Origin: Litsea cubeba
Lineage: Eukaryota > Streptophyta > Magnoliopsida > Laurales > Lauraceae
Reading direction: 5' to 3'
NCBI GenBank assembly: GCA_012931725.1
Contig: CM022945.1
Coordinates: forward strand, 16,443,382 to 16,507,381
DNA: 64,000 nucleotides
How positions within the stretch are numbered: the first letter of the stretch is position 1; every line of letters begins with the position of its first letter. Position numbers and translations under genes: made by a program. This document shows, in pieces, positions 43,601-54,959 of this stretch. The notes below the pieces were generated by a model. It searched no databases. It saw only the letters and a list, made by a program, of their open reading frames with translations, and had not been told where the DNA came from.

Positions 43601-46600
43601 ATGAACACAGAAGAGTGTAGATGCTCTCGAGCTCTACTGGAAAGCAGTAGTCTTTCTTCTTCTTCTGCGGATCCTGTAGACGCAGTGGTATTCGTGGGTG
43701 TATCTCTGACGCTTGGGGCTGCCTCGAAGCATCTCTGCGGCACACGTGTTCCTCACACCATCGTCCTGCTCTTGCTCGGTGTCGCCCTCGGATGCCTCGG
43801 TCAGTAGCATCTCTCTAAAGAGATTCTATGCTGCTTCTTTCTCTTACTGTTGTGGGACCCACCTTTTGCTTGATATATGTTAGCATTGATTTTGTATTTG
43901 AGACTGATCTGGCCACTGATTTGGATTTCATCGTAAGAAATTTGTAATTTGAGGAGGACATGGAACATGGGATAAGAATTGAGAGCGGGATGGTTGAACT
44001 GGAGACTTGTATGTGAAGTGCTTTGTGGGCGTATACCAATAGAAAACAAGACTATGGAGAAAATTTTACAGTAGAGCGATGAGACGACGGTGCAGAATGT
44101 TGGGGAATTAGGAAACTGACACATGCAAAAATGAGTGTAGGAGAGGATAAGAATGTTGAGATGGGTGTGTGAGAAAACTAGGAAAGATTTAATAAGAAAT
44201 GCCCATTCGGGAGTGTTCAGAGGTAACATCAATGGGTGATAAGTTTTGAGAAATTTATTTGTGATGGTTTGGGCATGTTCAACGCATGCCAACAATAGGG
44301 CTTGTGAGGAAACGTTTCTCTATGTAGGTTGATGGCCCATTTAGAAAAGAGGATAGGCCTAGGAGTAAGGGTGGAAGGAGTAAGGATAGATATGAAGAAG
44401 TGCAATTTTTCGAAGGATTTAGCCTAGTATATTATTGGAATGGCGAAACAGAATTCATGCGACTGACGTCACTGACCTAACATAATTTGGATAAGGCTTT
44501 GAAGTTTGATGATGATGATATTTAAAGTTTGAAGACCTTTTGGCCAGGGTGATTTGATTTGACTGATGTTGGGCTGGTGTGGAACAAAAGGTGACCATAT
44601 AAAATAATGCCTCACCATTTTGTGTTGTTGGCTCTTCTCTCTCTCTCCCCACCCCAGGGAGACTCTAGTTAGTACACTCCATGTCGACAAGGTGTTGTTT
44701 TCTTTTACCTTTTCCTTTTTAATGGGGCCCACTTTGATGCATGACAGTCAAGGGAGGTTTGACAATGGAAAGGTTTGGACATAGGAGGGGATTATGAGAT
44801 ATTAGGCTAATTGAATGGCCATAGGAGGGGATTATGAGATATTAGGCAGATTGAATGATCCTAGCCCTTAGTATCAAGTCCTCAAAGTTTACTGTCTATA
44901 CACACCTTGCAAATTTGTTGTGACAAAATCCAACGGCAAACAAAGTCTGGAGCAGTGTAAAATTAGGATAATGCCAATTTAAAGTGGGTTGGTGTGTGCC
45001 AATGGATCGATTAAAGGTGGCCCTAACCCCCTACAGTATGAATAGTTCGGAAGGGTCATTGGAAAAGTGGATTACACACATAAATACCAGCCTCTTTGCT
45101 TTTTGTGTAAGAGACTGAAAACCATGATAGTTCATGTCTTTATTGAGTATTGTGTTCTATTTTATTTACCACGATAAATTCATGTCTTTTTTGAGCACTA
45201 TTTCATGTGGATATTTCCCTTCAAAATCAATGTTGGTGATGGTTAGGGGTGGAATTAAAGAAAATGCTTCTGTGTTTCTAACCTGGCCTTTTGCAAAAAA
45301 GGTAAGGTGAAGTGAAGGCTTTGGTCAGTGAAGGGCAGTTTTTTAAAAGAAAGAAAAAAAAATTGCTTATTTGCTTTTAGAAAAAAAATGCCATTTTATT
45401 TTAAATTAGGTCAAAAGGTCTGTGGACTGAATACTGTTTAACTTAAATACTTAGGTCCCCTACCTAACCTGATTTATTTAAAATACTTCGCCTGGACCTT
45501 ACTCTAGGGAATCACTTCCAGATACTTGTACCAAATATATATCACATGGTACATGAATCAAAATTGTGATCTAATGTTTGTAAGAAGGCACAACTACCAC
45601 GTGGGCAAGAAATACTTTTGAGTGTATTTGTGGTATATAAATATATATTTTATATAATATAGATTTTTTTTTCTTTATAATTATCACTTGTGTACATGGA
45701 TTTTTCTGGTATGTTGCAGATTGGACCATATATGACTTTGTTATTATTCAGTGTCCAAAATGAGGGTCCATACCATACCTAGATTTTTTTTGGTCGGTTC
45801 CTTTGGGTAACCGAGTAATAATAAGGCCCTTAACATCCCTACAGTTGAAGGCTATATTAAAATCATACAAAACAAGAGACTATTGTCTACTTTGAGTTCC
45901 CTCTTGAATTCAACTTCCACTTCAATTTTGGCCTTTCACATTGTTGCCTCCCCTAACCCCACCACATCCATACTCCGCATATCACCAGCAGCACTCATCT
46001 CTATAACTAACCGCTTTCAACCTAGTTCCTCTGAACCCAGGCCTACAGACATCATATCAACTCCATTGCCAGTTGTCAGAAGGGCACTAGGAGGAAACTA
46101 CTGAAATAACAAAAACTCTGATCTCACTAATGGATATCTATATTTCAACACCAACTAGTAGGAAGACGTTCAGAGATATCCTCTGTCGATAGTAGTATAC
46201 ACACTGCGATATCGTGGTTCGGTATTTGATATTAATTGTCCTTGGAGCCACCTATAACTGATGTCCCTTTGATCCCATTTGTCAAGAACTGTTGGCTCAA
46301 AGTTGGTAGTCTTGCAGTATGTCTCTCATTGGGAACTTATAAGCACCTTGCTATTAGTGAAGATGCCAGTGACTATCGGGTCTATCGTGTCCAAGATAGT
46401 ATGAAATTCTAGCATTACTTAACTTCTTTTACTTGTTCATCTTCAGCACAGATTTTGACCTCATGCAAGCTTGGGTTGGCTCCCCCTGGAGCGTGGCAGG
46501 ATTGAAACTATCAATCAATCACAAGTTAGGTCCATAACATTAACCCATCCTAAGCATATGTTTCCACCACCCAAAACTTGGTTCATCTCCCGGTTGGTCC

Positions 46601-49600
46601 CTGTCAAATTATGGGGGAAGGAGCACATCTAGGGTATCCCGTCACCAATTAGGCAGTTCATCAATCATCATCATCATCAAAGCCTCAGATAGATTGTAAT
46701 TCTTCCGATTAATATGTACTACTTCCTTGCATTTCCTTTCCAGCCTACCCTTTCTCCTTGATGGCCTATCAACGTGCATAAAAATTCTTGTCTTTAACGG
46801 CACCGTTGTTGGCCTGCATTGGACATGTCTAAACCACCTCCAATGAGTCTCTCTTACTTATCACCTATTGATGCTACCCCTAATGCTCCCGAAAGAGTTC
46901 ATTTTTTTTATTTTATATTCCCTAGTTTTACCACATGTCCATCTTACAATTCTCATCTCTGCTACACTCATTTTGCTATGTTGCTTCTTGATCGACCAAG
47001 ATTCTGCTCCATAGGTCATAGCCGGTCTAATCGCTGTCTTGTAAAACATTTCCTTCAATGTTGCTCATATATGTTAATCGCAAATCACTTCAGAAGAAAG
47101 TCCACTTCAAGCATTCCTCTCTTATCCTACATTTGATAACTTCCTCAATCTCTCTATCCTCACTAATTATTGAGCCAAGGTATTGGAATGAATCTCTTTG
47201 TGCTATCTCTCGAGCTTCAATTCTCGTAGTAGTTTCAGCTCTTTGAACATTCCCCATGAAGTTGCAATCCATATATTTTGTCTTTGCACGTCTTATTTTA
47301 AAGCCTTCTGTCGTCTCTCAAGTTCCGCATCACGCTATCTCTCGATTCATCTACCAACACTGTATCATTTGCAAACCAAATACACCAGGGCACCTCCTCT
47401 TGAATTTGAGTAGTTAACTCGTCCGTGATCAATGTCAAAAGCTAAGGGTTTAAAGCGGATCCCTGATGCAAACCTATGGTCATAGGAAACTAACGTGTCT
47501 CTCCACAGGTAGTTCTCACACTCATTACCACTCCTTATACGTGTCTTTTAATGATTTCAGGATACCTCTTGGGACACTCCTTTTATATAAAACCCACCAA
47601 ATTAAATCAAACTATTGTCTATGCGATCTCTAATTGATCCCGCTTCCTCAACACCAGCCTCACATCCAAGCTAAGCATTATTTGGCAACACCATCTGCCT
47701 CAATATTCGAGAAAAACATATATAAATGCTAGTGAGTTAATGCTCAACAAGTAACCAATCTACACAACTACAGCATATCAGAGTAACAAATAACTGATAT
47801 GCAAGTAAACAGGACAAGAGATCATAAGTATATAAATCAGGTTACACAGATTGGACTCATGGGTCATGTTCAAGGCTCATCAAGTGCAACAGATTCTAAT
47901 AAGTAAATAGGAATCACAAACGAGAATTCAGGTATTACTGACAAGCAATCTAGGGTCACAAATTGAGCAATCGAGACTCACAAGTCAAGCAACCTAGAAT
48001 CAGGCACATCTCATAGTTAAACATAGATACAAAATTTATCTTGTATGATGGATAAACATCTCCTTAAGTATAGAATTTGCACCCCCTGTACAATGGGTAA
48101 ACATCTATACACTGGTACTCACTGGGGGCCACCTGTAAACCCAGCCATGTATAGATCACAAACCTATCGGGGTCAAGTGACCAAGCAAAGCCCATTTATC
48201 AAGCAAACCATTTGAAACCCAATTCCATTTGAGAGTGCCTCAAAACATGAGTCAAGGTTGAAGCATAAACAACATGAATATCGGAATAGATCATGACTCT
48301 TGGTCACAATTGCCTCATCAGGCGGTTACTAGAACATAAGGGAATACTCATATTTTATAGACCTATGTCACACACAAACATGAAATCGATTCATCACAAA
48401 GAGCGAACCATTAGAATATCAAACAAAATCCAACATAAGATGATCGAGTTATGGAGTCTACAATTTTCCAACAGAAGGGTTAAGACACCAAGGGATGCAG
48501 ACTAAAAAAAACAAAACACCAAGGGATACAGACTAGTAAAAACAAAACATACTTGCTGTCTTATTTTTCTAAAATTAAGGATGACTCCGAATGGTTCCAA
48601 CAATTAGGCTAGAATTACCGGGACTGTAGGCTATCATTTAAGAAAATCACTGCAACTGATTGCAACTAGAAACAAGTTCTATCGGTTAACCATGCTAGGT
48701 AAAAATTTAGATTTTTCTGTATAAGGACAGTTTTAACCTCTTCCGGAAAATCACTTATATCTCATTGATCTGGTTGCCAAATGTTACAAAGTTTCCTGAC
48801 CCAAGCATGTAATATCTCTTTGATGGATGATCATATATATATCTCCCCGTTTCTTTTTGTTGAGAAAAATGATCTTACTATAAAAATGAAGTAACAGTTT
48901 TAATTTTCTTTGTTGCATCTCTCACAGGAAGCAAACGTAATTATCTTTATCCGAAGCCAGAGTTTATTGCTATTGTTATTTAGGTTTCACAGAAGAAAAT
49001 GTAAAATTGAAATTCTATTGTTCTCCTTTTTAGCATTTTTCCTTAGAATTAGGCAGATTTTATTTCCCTTATACTTTAAATTTTATCATTGTTTCTCTAG
49101 ATTTAACATTATAAGGGCTGCACAATCTTCATTAAGATTTTCATGCTTCTTTGTTGCTTTGTTTGTCTATCTTCTTATGTTTCTGTAAGTTACTTCTATC
49201 AATTCCTTAGCATACCTGATGTTTTGTTTGTGGTATGCATTGTTTTATAATACTATTTTCAATGTTTTTGTCTTTCTAAGCCAAAACATTTATGTATAAG
49301 CCGATATATCGATACACCTGTTACATATCCGTTTCTTTCAGGCCTTTTGTACAAACGAAAAAATTCTAAAAAATAGTAATAACAAATGCAAATCTTCCAT
49401 TATATTTCCTTTTAGGTTGTTTTAGATGCAAATATCATAGCAAAATAGGTCTCTCAGCTGTGTGCTCAGCTGGTTATACATGGGGGATGTAAGTAGAGAC
49501 TGTAGAGTGCGTGAGTTCGAATCCCACTTGTAGCCAAAAAAAAAAAAAAGATGGAAAATAGAATATAAAGGTGGTGACAGTGGTGGTTTAATGCATTTTA

Positions 49601-50043
49601 AGTTCCAGAATACATACATAGAAAATTGGTGTCAATCGCTGCTGAACCTCTATGTATTGGGTGATACGACTTGGATTGGGCTGAGTTTTCAAACCATGGT
49701 TGTATGTCATTACTGATTAAATTGAATGCTTACTAGCATTAATGTTTGAAAATCTCACTCATATTCGATTATTGATATTTTTATTCACAGAATACAACAC
49801 AAAGATTGGATTGGGAAAAGTTGGGGTTGGCATCCGTCTATGTAAGTTCAAATTCATTGAATACAGCACTTAGGGTGCGTATGCTGTAGGTTCGATATTC
49901 TTGAGGACTTGATTGTACTTTTCATAATAATTGATGCTGTAAACATTGCAGGGGCAAATATCAATCCTGACCTTCTATTGTATGTTTTTCTTCCTGCTCT
50001 GATTTTTGAGGGCTCGTTTGCCATGGACTATCACCAAATAAAG
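43601..50043 (+). CDS. SOS1: SOS1/NHX7-type Na+/H+ antiporter, first three exons only
   Basis: Exon 1 (43601-43799) encodes an acidic/Ser-rich N-terminus and DAVVFVGVSLTLGAASKHL...GTRVPHTIVLLLLGVALG, the first membrane segments. Exon 2 (49791-49841) encodes YNTKIGLGKVGVGIRL. Exon 3 (49952-50043) encodes NINPDLLLYVFLPALIFEG and MDYHQIK. Splice phases fit (1, 1, 0) with GT-AG borders; the exon 3 donor (AAG|GTTCAT) is weak. These blocks match the start of plant SOS1, a plasma-membrane exporter of Na+ in exchange for H+ that acts in salt tolerance downstream of the SOS2/SOS3 kinase complex. The family has over 1,100 residues; only about 114 are here. No later exon was found to 64000. Intron 1 (6 kb) is full of LINE and other debris. 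Confidence 0.85.
43990..44525 (+). pseudogene. LINE RT 3' fragment in SOS1 intron 1 (+)
   Basis: Frames with shifts encode AECWGIRKLTHAKMSVG (44090-44140), KTRKDLIRNAH (44175-44210) and a WFGH-V segment (44265-44280), followed by a (GAT)n tail near 44510. These are the C-terminal part and 3' end of plant non-LTR retrotransposon ORF2. 5'-truncated and decayed. Confidence 0.75.
44526..46639. other. SOS1 intron 1 sequence
   Basis: AT-rich intron sequence with no supported gene. A 40-bp unit (ATAGGAGGGGATTATGAG) is duplicated in tandem at 44781 and 44821. Confidence 0.5.
46640..47640 (-). pseudogene. LINE RT 3' fragment in SOS1 intron 1 (-)
   Basis: On the minus strand from about 47640: RT segments FANDTVLVDESRD (near 47360, a change from the catalytic F/Y-ADD), FQYLGSIISEDREIEE (near 47160) and FYKTAIRPAMTYGAESW (near 47040), then AEMRIVRWTCGKTRE (near 46940) and a (GAT)n tail at 46663-46680. 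It is opposite in orientation to the fragment at 43990 but covers the same protein region, so it is a second, independent insertion. Confidence 0.8.
47641..49448. other. SOS1 intron 1 sequence
   Basis: No supported gene. A short imperfect duplication (ACACCAAGGGAT-CAGACTA) occurs at 48485 and 48517. AT-rich sequence follows to the SINE. Confidence 0.5.
49449..49552 (+). mobile_element. Short tRNA-derived SINE
   Basis: A-box-like GTGCTCAGCTGGT (about 49463) and B-box GAGTTCGAATCCC (49513-49525), then TTGTAGCC and a run of 14 A. Flanking near-duplicates GCAAAATAG (49440-49448) and GGAAAATAG (49553-49561) match at 8 of 9. The poly(A) tail and duplication indicate LINE-mediated insertion of a tRNA-like transcript. 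It sits about 240 bases before exon 2. Confidence 0.65.
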
Positions 50044-50749
50044 GTTCATTTTCTCTCAGACAACTTGATAAAATTGAGCATCTTAGTCACGAGGCTTTGG
50101 CTACTAAATTAACCTTGTGAACATGAGTTTCTACCTTAACATGTTGTTGTTGCAGTGGTGGTGGTGTCTGTATTACTTTTCTTTATTTAAATTACTCTAG
50201 ATATGGTTGAAGGGGACTTGGTTGTTTTTGCTGTTGTTGTTTGGGTTCCTATGAAACTTCCTATATGATTTTAAAGGGAACTTCTATACTTAATTCAAAA
50301 TCTGTATCCGCCTCTGGTTTTCAAACAAGTTGGATGATTGAAGAAAACAAAAATATCAGATATGTGGTTTAAACCCAACAGAATTATATTTAGTAAACCT
50401 TGAGATGGTTGAATCTTTGCTAATTTCTTGGACCAGACGCCTATTCTTGTCAATTCTTTACATGTTTCAGCGTAGGGCCTAGGAAGCTAGATGATACGTT
50501 GAGTATGCATACGAGGAGCTTATCATGATTAAGTACTTGTGAAAATTGAACTCAATTTGGCCATGATTGTCTAATTAATAAAATACATGTACTATGATTG
50601 ATTGAAAAAAAAAAAAAAAGAAATGTTCCATTAGTACTTCAGTGTATCCATGGAATATAGAAATATTCATTATGGTTACTTCTGAAATGTTTATGTAAAT
50701 ATGATAAACTAAATGGTTTTCTTTTCTTTTATCGTCTTTTCTTTTCATA
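50044..50749. other. SOS1 intron 3 (start)
   Basis: AT-rich sequence without recognised features. A poly(A) run lies near 50606-50618. Confidence 0.5.
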
Positions 50750-50955
50750 ATTTTGAAAGAGAAACAATATAAGTATCCAGTGAGGGTTGTCCAGTCCTAG
50801 AATGGACGCCCATCACCTTTTTTCCTTTCTAGTTCTTCTCTTATTCCTCTTGAATCTCTTTCTTCTCTTTCTTATTTTCTCCCCAATTTTATAGACTTTT
50901 CTTTATTCAAAATGAAATAAATCAAACCCTAAAAACCTAACATGATATTAGAGCC
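50750..50955 (+). repeat. Copia LTR 3' end with PBS-like site
   Basis: T/C-rich leader ending AACCTAACA (50942), followed by TGATATTAGAGCC (50943-50955). This is close to the TGGTATCAGAGC site complementary to initiator tRNA-Met that primes most plant copia elements. No gag coding is recognised after it. The LTR start was not found. Confidence 0.55.
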
Positions 50956-51359
50956 ATCCAAGAGGCAGACGACTTGTCAAGGAGCAGAAAACATTAAGTT
51001 TTTCATGAAGTTTGTGAGTTTAAATCTATTCTAGGTCTGATGTCGCCCCTTGGTGCTGATGCCAACACATAGGCAATAAGTTGAAGTTGTTTTTCTTTAA
51101 TGGTTTCATCATGTGAGGGTGGTGTTTTAGTTAGAGTTTAGGGACTACATCTTGAAAAATTGTCTATGTTATTTCTCACTCAGAAGATCCAATACTATTT
51201 ATCGAGTTACAACCAAGGCATTAATTTTTAAGTAGGAAACATTATCGCTGTCAAGAGTCAGTATGGATTTATTTGTAATTTGGGAAATTATGGGACAATT
51301 TTGAACATACTAAGATTGACGAGGTTTTTTTTTAAATGCTGAAAATATAATACACACAC

Positions 51360-51533
51360 ACGAGGTGTCGCCCAGCCCTGGTGGATCTCCTAGTGAATTT
51401 CATTCAATTCAAATCCTCTTCTTTCTTTTTTTTTTTTTTATTTCTTGTGTTTCTTTAATTTATGGTTTCTTGATCCTCAATGAGAAATCCCTAGATTGGA
51501 TTAAATCATCATTTTTAACTTGGTATTAGAGCG
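51360..51533 (+). repeat. Second copia LTR 3' end with PBS-like site
   Basis: Similar layout (CCCAGCCCTGG, T/C-rich leader) ending TTTTAACT, followed by TGGTATTAGAGC (51521-51532), a one-base variant of the initiator-tRNA PBS. It precedes the gag/protease remnant at 52100-52681 and is probably the 5' LTR end of the same element. Confidence 0.65.
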
Positions 51534-52099
51534 TACAAGGTAGTAGGAGATAACTGTACAAAGGATTCCAACTTCTAAGGGCTTGGATTAAAGAAACAGC
51601 AAAGATCCGAACTTTTTTCAAACTGCCTAACACGAAGTGTTTAGTTCGGCTATGCACAGTGAACTCGACAGTCAACAGCAGCCAGTAGCTCTTCGAAGAG
51701 CCTGCAGCGAGCATCCCTGCTGCAACGAACCCCTGAAGCTCGGAGCACTTTTTGCGGCTGTTTTCGTGATTTTGTTACTCACAGTTCGTCAAGATCTGAC
51801 CAAATATGAAAAACGGAGGCATGTGCACAGATGAATGAGGAGTGATCAGGTTGGAAGCTTGTGGTCGGTGATGTGTTCACTCCTGCAAGCAATTCTAAGC
51901 TATTTATGTATTGGTCGGGGATGGAGTTCAGAAACTTGGGATGGCAGTCATGACTGTTTTATCTGCTGCTTGTGTTGTATTGGGCATCTTTTTCTCTTGG
52001 TAGAACCCCCCTTTTTTTTTTTTTTTGGTTTCTTCAATCTTATCTTGACTTTGGCATATATCTTTATCAACATATGGATATGGTGCACTGAAGCACCAC
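51534..52099 (+). other. Copia 5' internal region, gag not recognised
   Basis: Sequence between the PBS and the protease remnant. Open stretches exist (51637-51834) but show no gag signature. A T-run lies at 52013-52026. Confidence 0.4.
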
Positions 52100-52681
52100 C
52101 ATAATTAGTGGACTGCCAAGGGCCATTACCTACCAGTGGTCACCCTCAAGCTGGGTCAGTCTAGTATTGGGCCCATTCTAAGGTTTCTTATGGAATCCAA
52201 GAGAAAAATGAGAAAACTCAATAGTTAATGAAATTTCAGTGCTTCGTCATAGCCTCATAGGCTGAATGAGGATAGTGTTCTATCATTCACTACATCGAGT
52301 AACTTCGACAGTCGACACAACACAGACATAGTGTCTATGGTCTCCCATAATTCTAGTTGGGTATTTGATTCATGCGCCACAAATCACATGACAAGTATGA
52401 GGTCAAATTTTATGTCATATGGATGTTCTGTTCACGGGGAATATTCGTGTTGTAGATGGAATTATATTCAGGTCAAGGGTGATGGATCAACTCATGTTTG
52501 ATCAAATTTTGTCAATTGTCTTCTGTCTTACATGTACCACAGTCTACACATAATCTGGTTTCAGTTAGTTCATTAATTAGATCTCATAATTACAACATTA
52601 CGTTCTATCCGTCATATTGTGTTTTTCAAGACTTGATGACGGCAGGAAATTGGAGATGGTCGTGAATATAATGGTCTTTAT
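52100..52681 (+). pseudogene. Copia gag-protease remnant
   Basis: The frame near 52340-52400 reads SSWVFDSCATNHMTS, the copia protease active-site region with DSG changed to DSC. The downstream spacing ends with KIGDGREYNGLY (52645-52680), the conserved end before the integrase zinc finger. Stops in between show decay. It is cut at 52681 by the minus-strand copia LTR. Confidence 0.75.
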
Positions 52682-52995
52682 TGACAACTTTGGCAAACTG
52701 ACGACAGAACAATGAAGTGAATTGTATTGTTTTTCCTTGTCCTCCTTTGTACATTGTTTCACAATATATAGAATTTACAATGCCTTAATTAAGGCTCCAA
52801 AAACAGAAAGATAACTAATTACAATCAATCTATCTAATTACAATCAATTTCTATTCTAAGTTAGGAAACCAAATATATTAATAGAGTAATTACAGCTGAA
52901 TGGTATATTGACTAAATCCAACTACTTAATCTAGAAGTTGGAGACTGGACCCCCGTGCTGGGCCTTGGACCTGTTGGGCCTGCTGTGCGTTAACA
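52682..52995 (-). repeat. 3' LTR of the minus-strand copia element
   Basis: Minus-strand reading starts TGTTAACGCACAGCAGG right after a polypurine tract and ends CAAAGTTGTCA at 52682: 314 bases, TG...CA. The end is inferred from where the interrupted + strand copia coding resumes. The matching 5' LTR is hidden by the assembly gap, so the duplication cannot be checked. Confidence 0.65.
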
Positions 52996-53010
52996 CCCCC
53001 CCTCAAATTG
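52996..53010 (-). other. Polypurine tract of the minus-strand copia
   Basis: TTTGAGGGGGGG on the minus strand, between the pol stop region and the LTR start. This primes plus-strand DNA synthesis. Confidence 0.75.
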
Positions 53011-54850
53011 ATGCGGGAGAATCAACGAGCATCAATTTGCCAACCAAGAATTGATGGCGAGGTCTGGGAAGACTTTTAGTGAAAATGTCAGCCAGTTGAA
53101 GTTCAGTGGAGACATGCGGAAGGCTGATGACACCGCGTTTAAATTCATCACGGATGAAGTGACAATCAACCTCGATGTGTTTAGTGCGTTCATGAAAAAT
53201 CGGATTCTCAGTAATCCGTATTGCACTGGTATTATCTGCATAGAGGGGAGTAGCACCATCTGCCGGAAAACCAATGTCAGAGAGTAGACCACGGAGCCAA
53301 AGAATTTCAGAGCAGGCAGCAGACATGGCTCGGTATTCAGCTTCAGTAGAGGATTTAGAGACTGTGCCCTGTTTCTTGCATTTCCAGGAAATAAGACAAT
53401 CACCCAAAAACATGCACCATCCTGTTGTTGATCGGCGAGTATCAGGACAACCAGCCCAATCAGCATCTGAATAAGCTTTGAGACAGAGAGGGTTGTTGGA
53501 TGGAAAAAACAACCCACGAGTCGGGTTACGAATAAGGTATCGAATGATGCGTCGAACAGCAGCCATATGAAGATGACGAGGAGCAGTCATGAACTGGCTC
53601 ATTAGATTCACCGCATAAGAGATATCAGGGCGAGTAATCGTGAGATAAATCAAACTTCCGACCAACTGGCGATAAGTAGTAGGATCGGAAAGAAGATCGC
53701 CCTCGTCGCGACTGAGTTTGACATTCAGTTCGACCGGTGTATCTACTGGAGCAGAAGCAGTAAGGCCAGCCAAGTCAATGAGATCAACAGTGTATTTGTG
53801 CTGATTGAGAAAGAGTCCTGTAGATGTTTGATGTACTTCAAGACCAAGGAAATAGTGCAAGGGTCCGAGATCTTTCATGTGAAATGTCGCACTAAGAGAA
53901 GCTTGCAGCTCCTGAATCATTTGAGCATTAGGACCAGTAATAACTATGTCATCAACATAGACAAGCAGTATGGTGATCCCGGATGGAGCATGATGAAGAA
54001 ACATAGAAGGATCATAGGGGCTGGGATGAAAATCTAAACGCAGAAGAGCAGCTTGAAATTTCTCAAACCAGGCACGAGGAGCTTGTTTCAGCCCATAGAG
54101 AGAGCGACGAAGTTTTGCAACCATACCCGGTCTGGATGAGCATCCCTGAGGCAGACGCATATAAACATCTTCTTTTAGGTCACCATGGAGAAACGCATTC
54201 TTGACATCCATTTGATAGAGGGGCCAAGACTGGGATGCAGCAACAGCAAGAATTGTGCGGACAGTGGTCATTTTTGCAACAGGGGCAAAGGTTTCGTCAT
54301 AATCCACGCCATATTCCTGCCTATTTCCAAGAGCGACTAGGCGCGCCTTATAGCGATCCAAGGTACCATCAGATTTTAGCTTGAGAGAAAAAACCCATTT
54401 ACAGCCAATAGGTTTGACACCTATAGGAGCTGACACAACATCCCATGTATGATTTTTCTCCAACGCATCAAGTTCATCTTGCATAGCCTGGTTCCAACAT
54501 TTGTCCTGCACAGCCTGAGAATAGGATTGAGGAATAGGAGAGGAGGACAAAGTTGCCATTAAGGAAGGATGGGAGAACCCATAGCGATCAGGGGGTACCG
54601 AAATGCGAGTGGAACGACGCAATGGAGGAATTGCAGAGGGACCAGGAACCTCAGGTGGACCGAATGTGAGAGGAAGATCGGGAGGGGAAACCCTCTGGAG
54701 GCACATCTGTAGTCCGCCTGCGATACACAAATTAGGATTAAACCGAACAATAGATGTGTCATCAGAAAAACCAGGTAAGGAAACCAAAGAGTTGTCAGGA
54801 GCATCAAGATGTTTTTGAAAGAAATACTCGTTTTCGAAAAACACGAACAT
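53003..54850 (-). CDS. Ty1/copia pol 3' part (RT and RNase H), intact frame, 5' end in gap
   Basis: 615 open codons with no stop. By residue: RT entry AMQDELDALEKNHTW about 120; DVKNAFLHGDL about 217; SLYGLKQAPRAWF about 250; catalytic LLVYVDD about 297; MKDLGPLHYFLGLE about 325; RNase H DADWAGCPDTRRSTTGWC about 460, STEAEYRA about 500, and the terminal LADIFTKSLP about 590. Intact motifs and an unbroken frame point to a fairly recent insertion. The frame continues toward the N gap, so the start, gag, protease and integrase are not visible. It inserted into the older + strand copia at 52681. Confidence 0.93.
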   Translation of the reverse strand: MFVFFENEYFFQKHLDAPDNSLVSLPGFSDDTSIVRFNPNLCIAGGLQMCLQRVSPPDLPLTFGPPEVPGPSAIPPLRRSTRISVPPDRYGFSHPSLMATLSSSPIPQSYSQAVQDKCWNQAMQDELDALEKNHTWDVVSAPIGVKPIGCKWVFSLKLKSDGTLDRYKARLVALGNRQEYGVDYDETFAPVAKMTTVRTILAVAASQSWPLYQMDVKNAFLHGDLKEDVYMRLPQGCSSRPGMVAKLRRSLYGLKQAPRAWFEKFQAALLRLDFHPSPYDPSMFLHHAPSGITILLVYVDDIVITGPNAQMIQELQASLSATFHMKDLGPLHYFLGLEVHQTSTGLFLNQHKYTVDLIDLAGLTASAPVDTPVELNVKLSRDEGDLLSDPTTYRQLVGSLIYLTITRPDISYAVNLMSQFMTAPRHLHMAAVRRIIRYLIRNPTRGLFFPSNNPLCLKAYSDADWAGCPDTRRSTTGWCMFLGDCLISWKCKKQGTVSKSSTEAEYRAMSAACSEILWLRGLLSDIGFPADGATPLYADNTSAIRITENPIFHERTKHIEVDCHFIRDEFKRGVISLPHVSTELQLADIFTKSLPRPRHQFLVGKLMLVDSPASI

Positions 54851-54859
54851 TCCGAGATG

Positions 54860-54959
54860 NNNNNNNNNNNNNNNNNNNNNNNNNNNNNNNNNNNNNNNNN
54901 NNNNNNNNNNNNNNNNNNNNNNNNNNNNNNNNNNNNNNNNNNNNNNNNNNNNNNNNNNN
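54860..54959. other. Assembly gap (100 N)
   Basis: Exactly 100 N, a standard scaffold-gap size, so the true length is unknown. It separates copia pol from a CACTA transposase. The missing copia half (at least gag, protease, integrase and 5' LTR) and the CACTA 5' part should lie in it. Reading frames crossing it are artefacts. Confidence 0.98.

Noticed and set aside
49449..49552. Functional tRNA gene
   Set aside because: Boxes A and B are present, but the acceptor stem does not pair, a poly(A) tail follows and near-duplicates flank it. SINE is the better reading.
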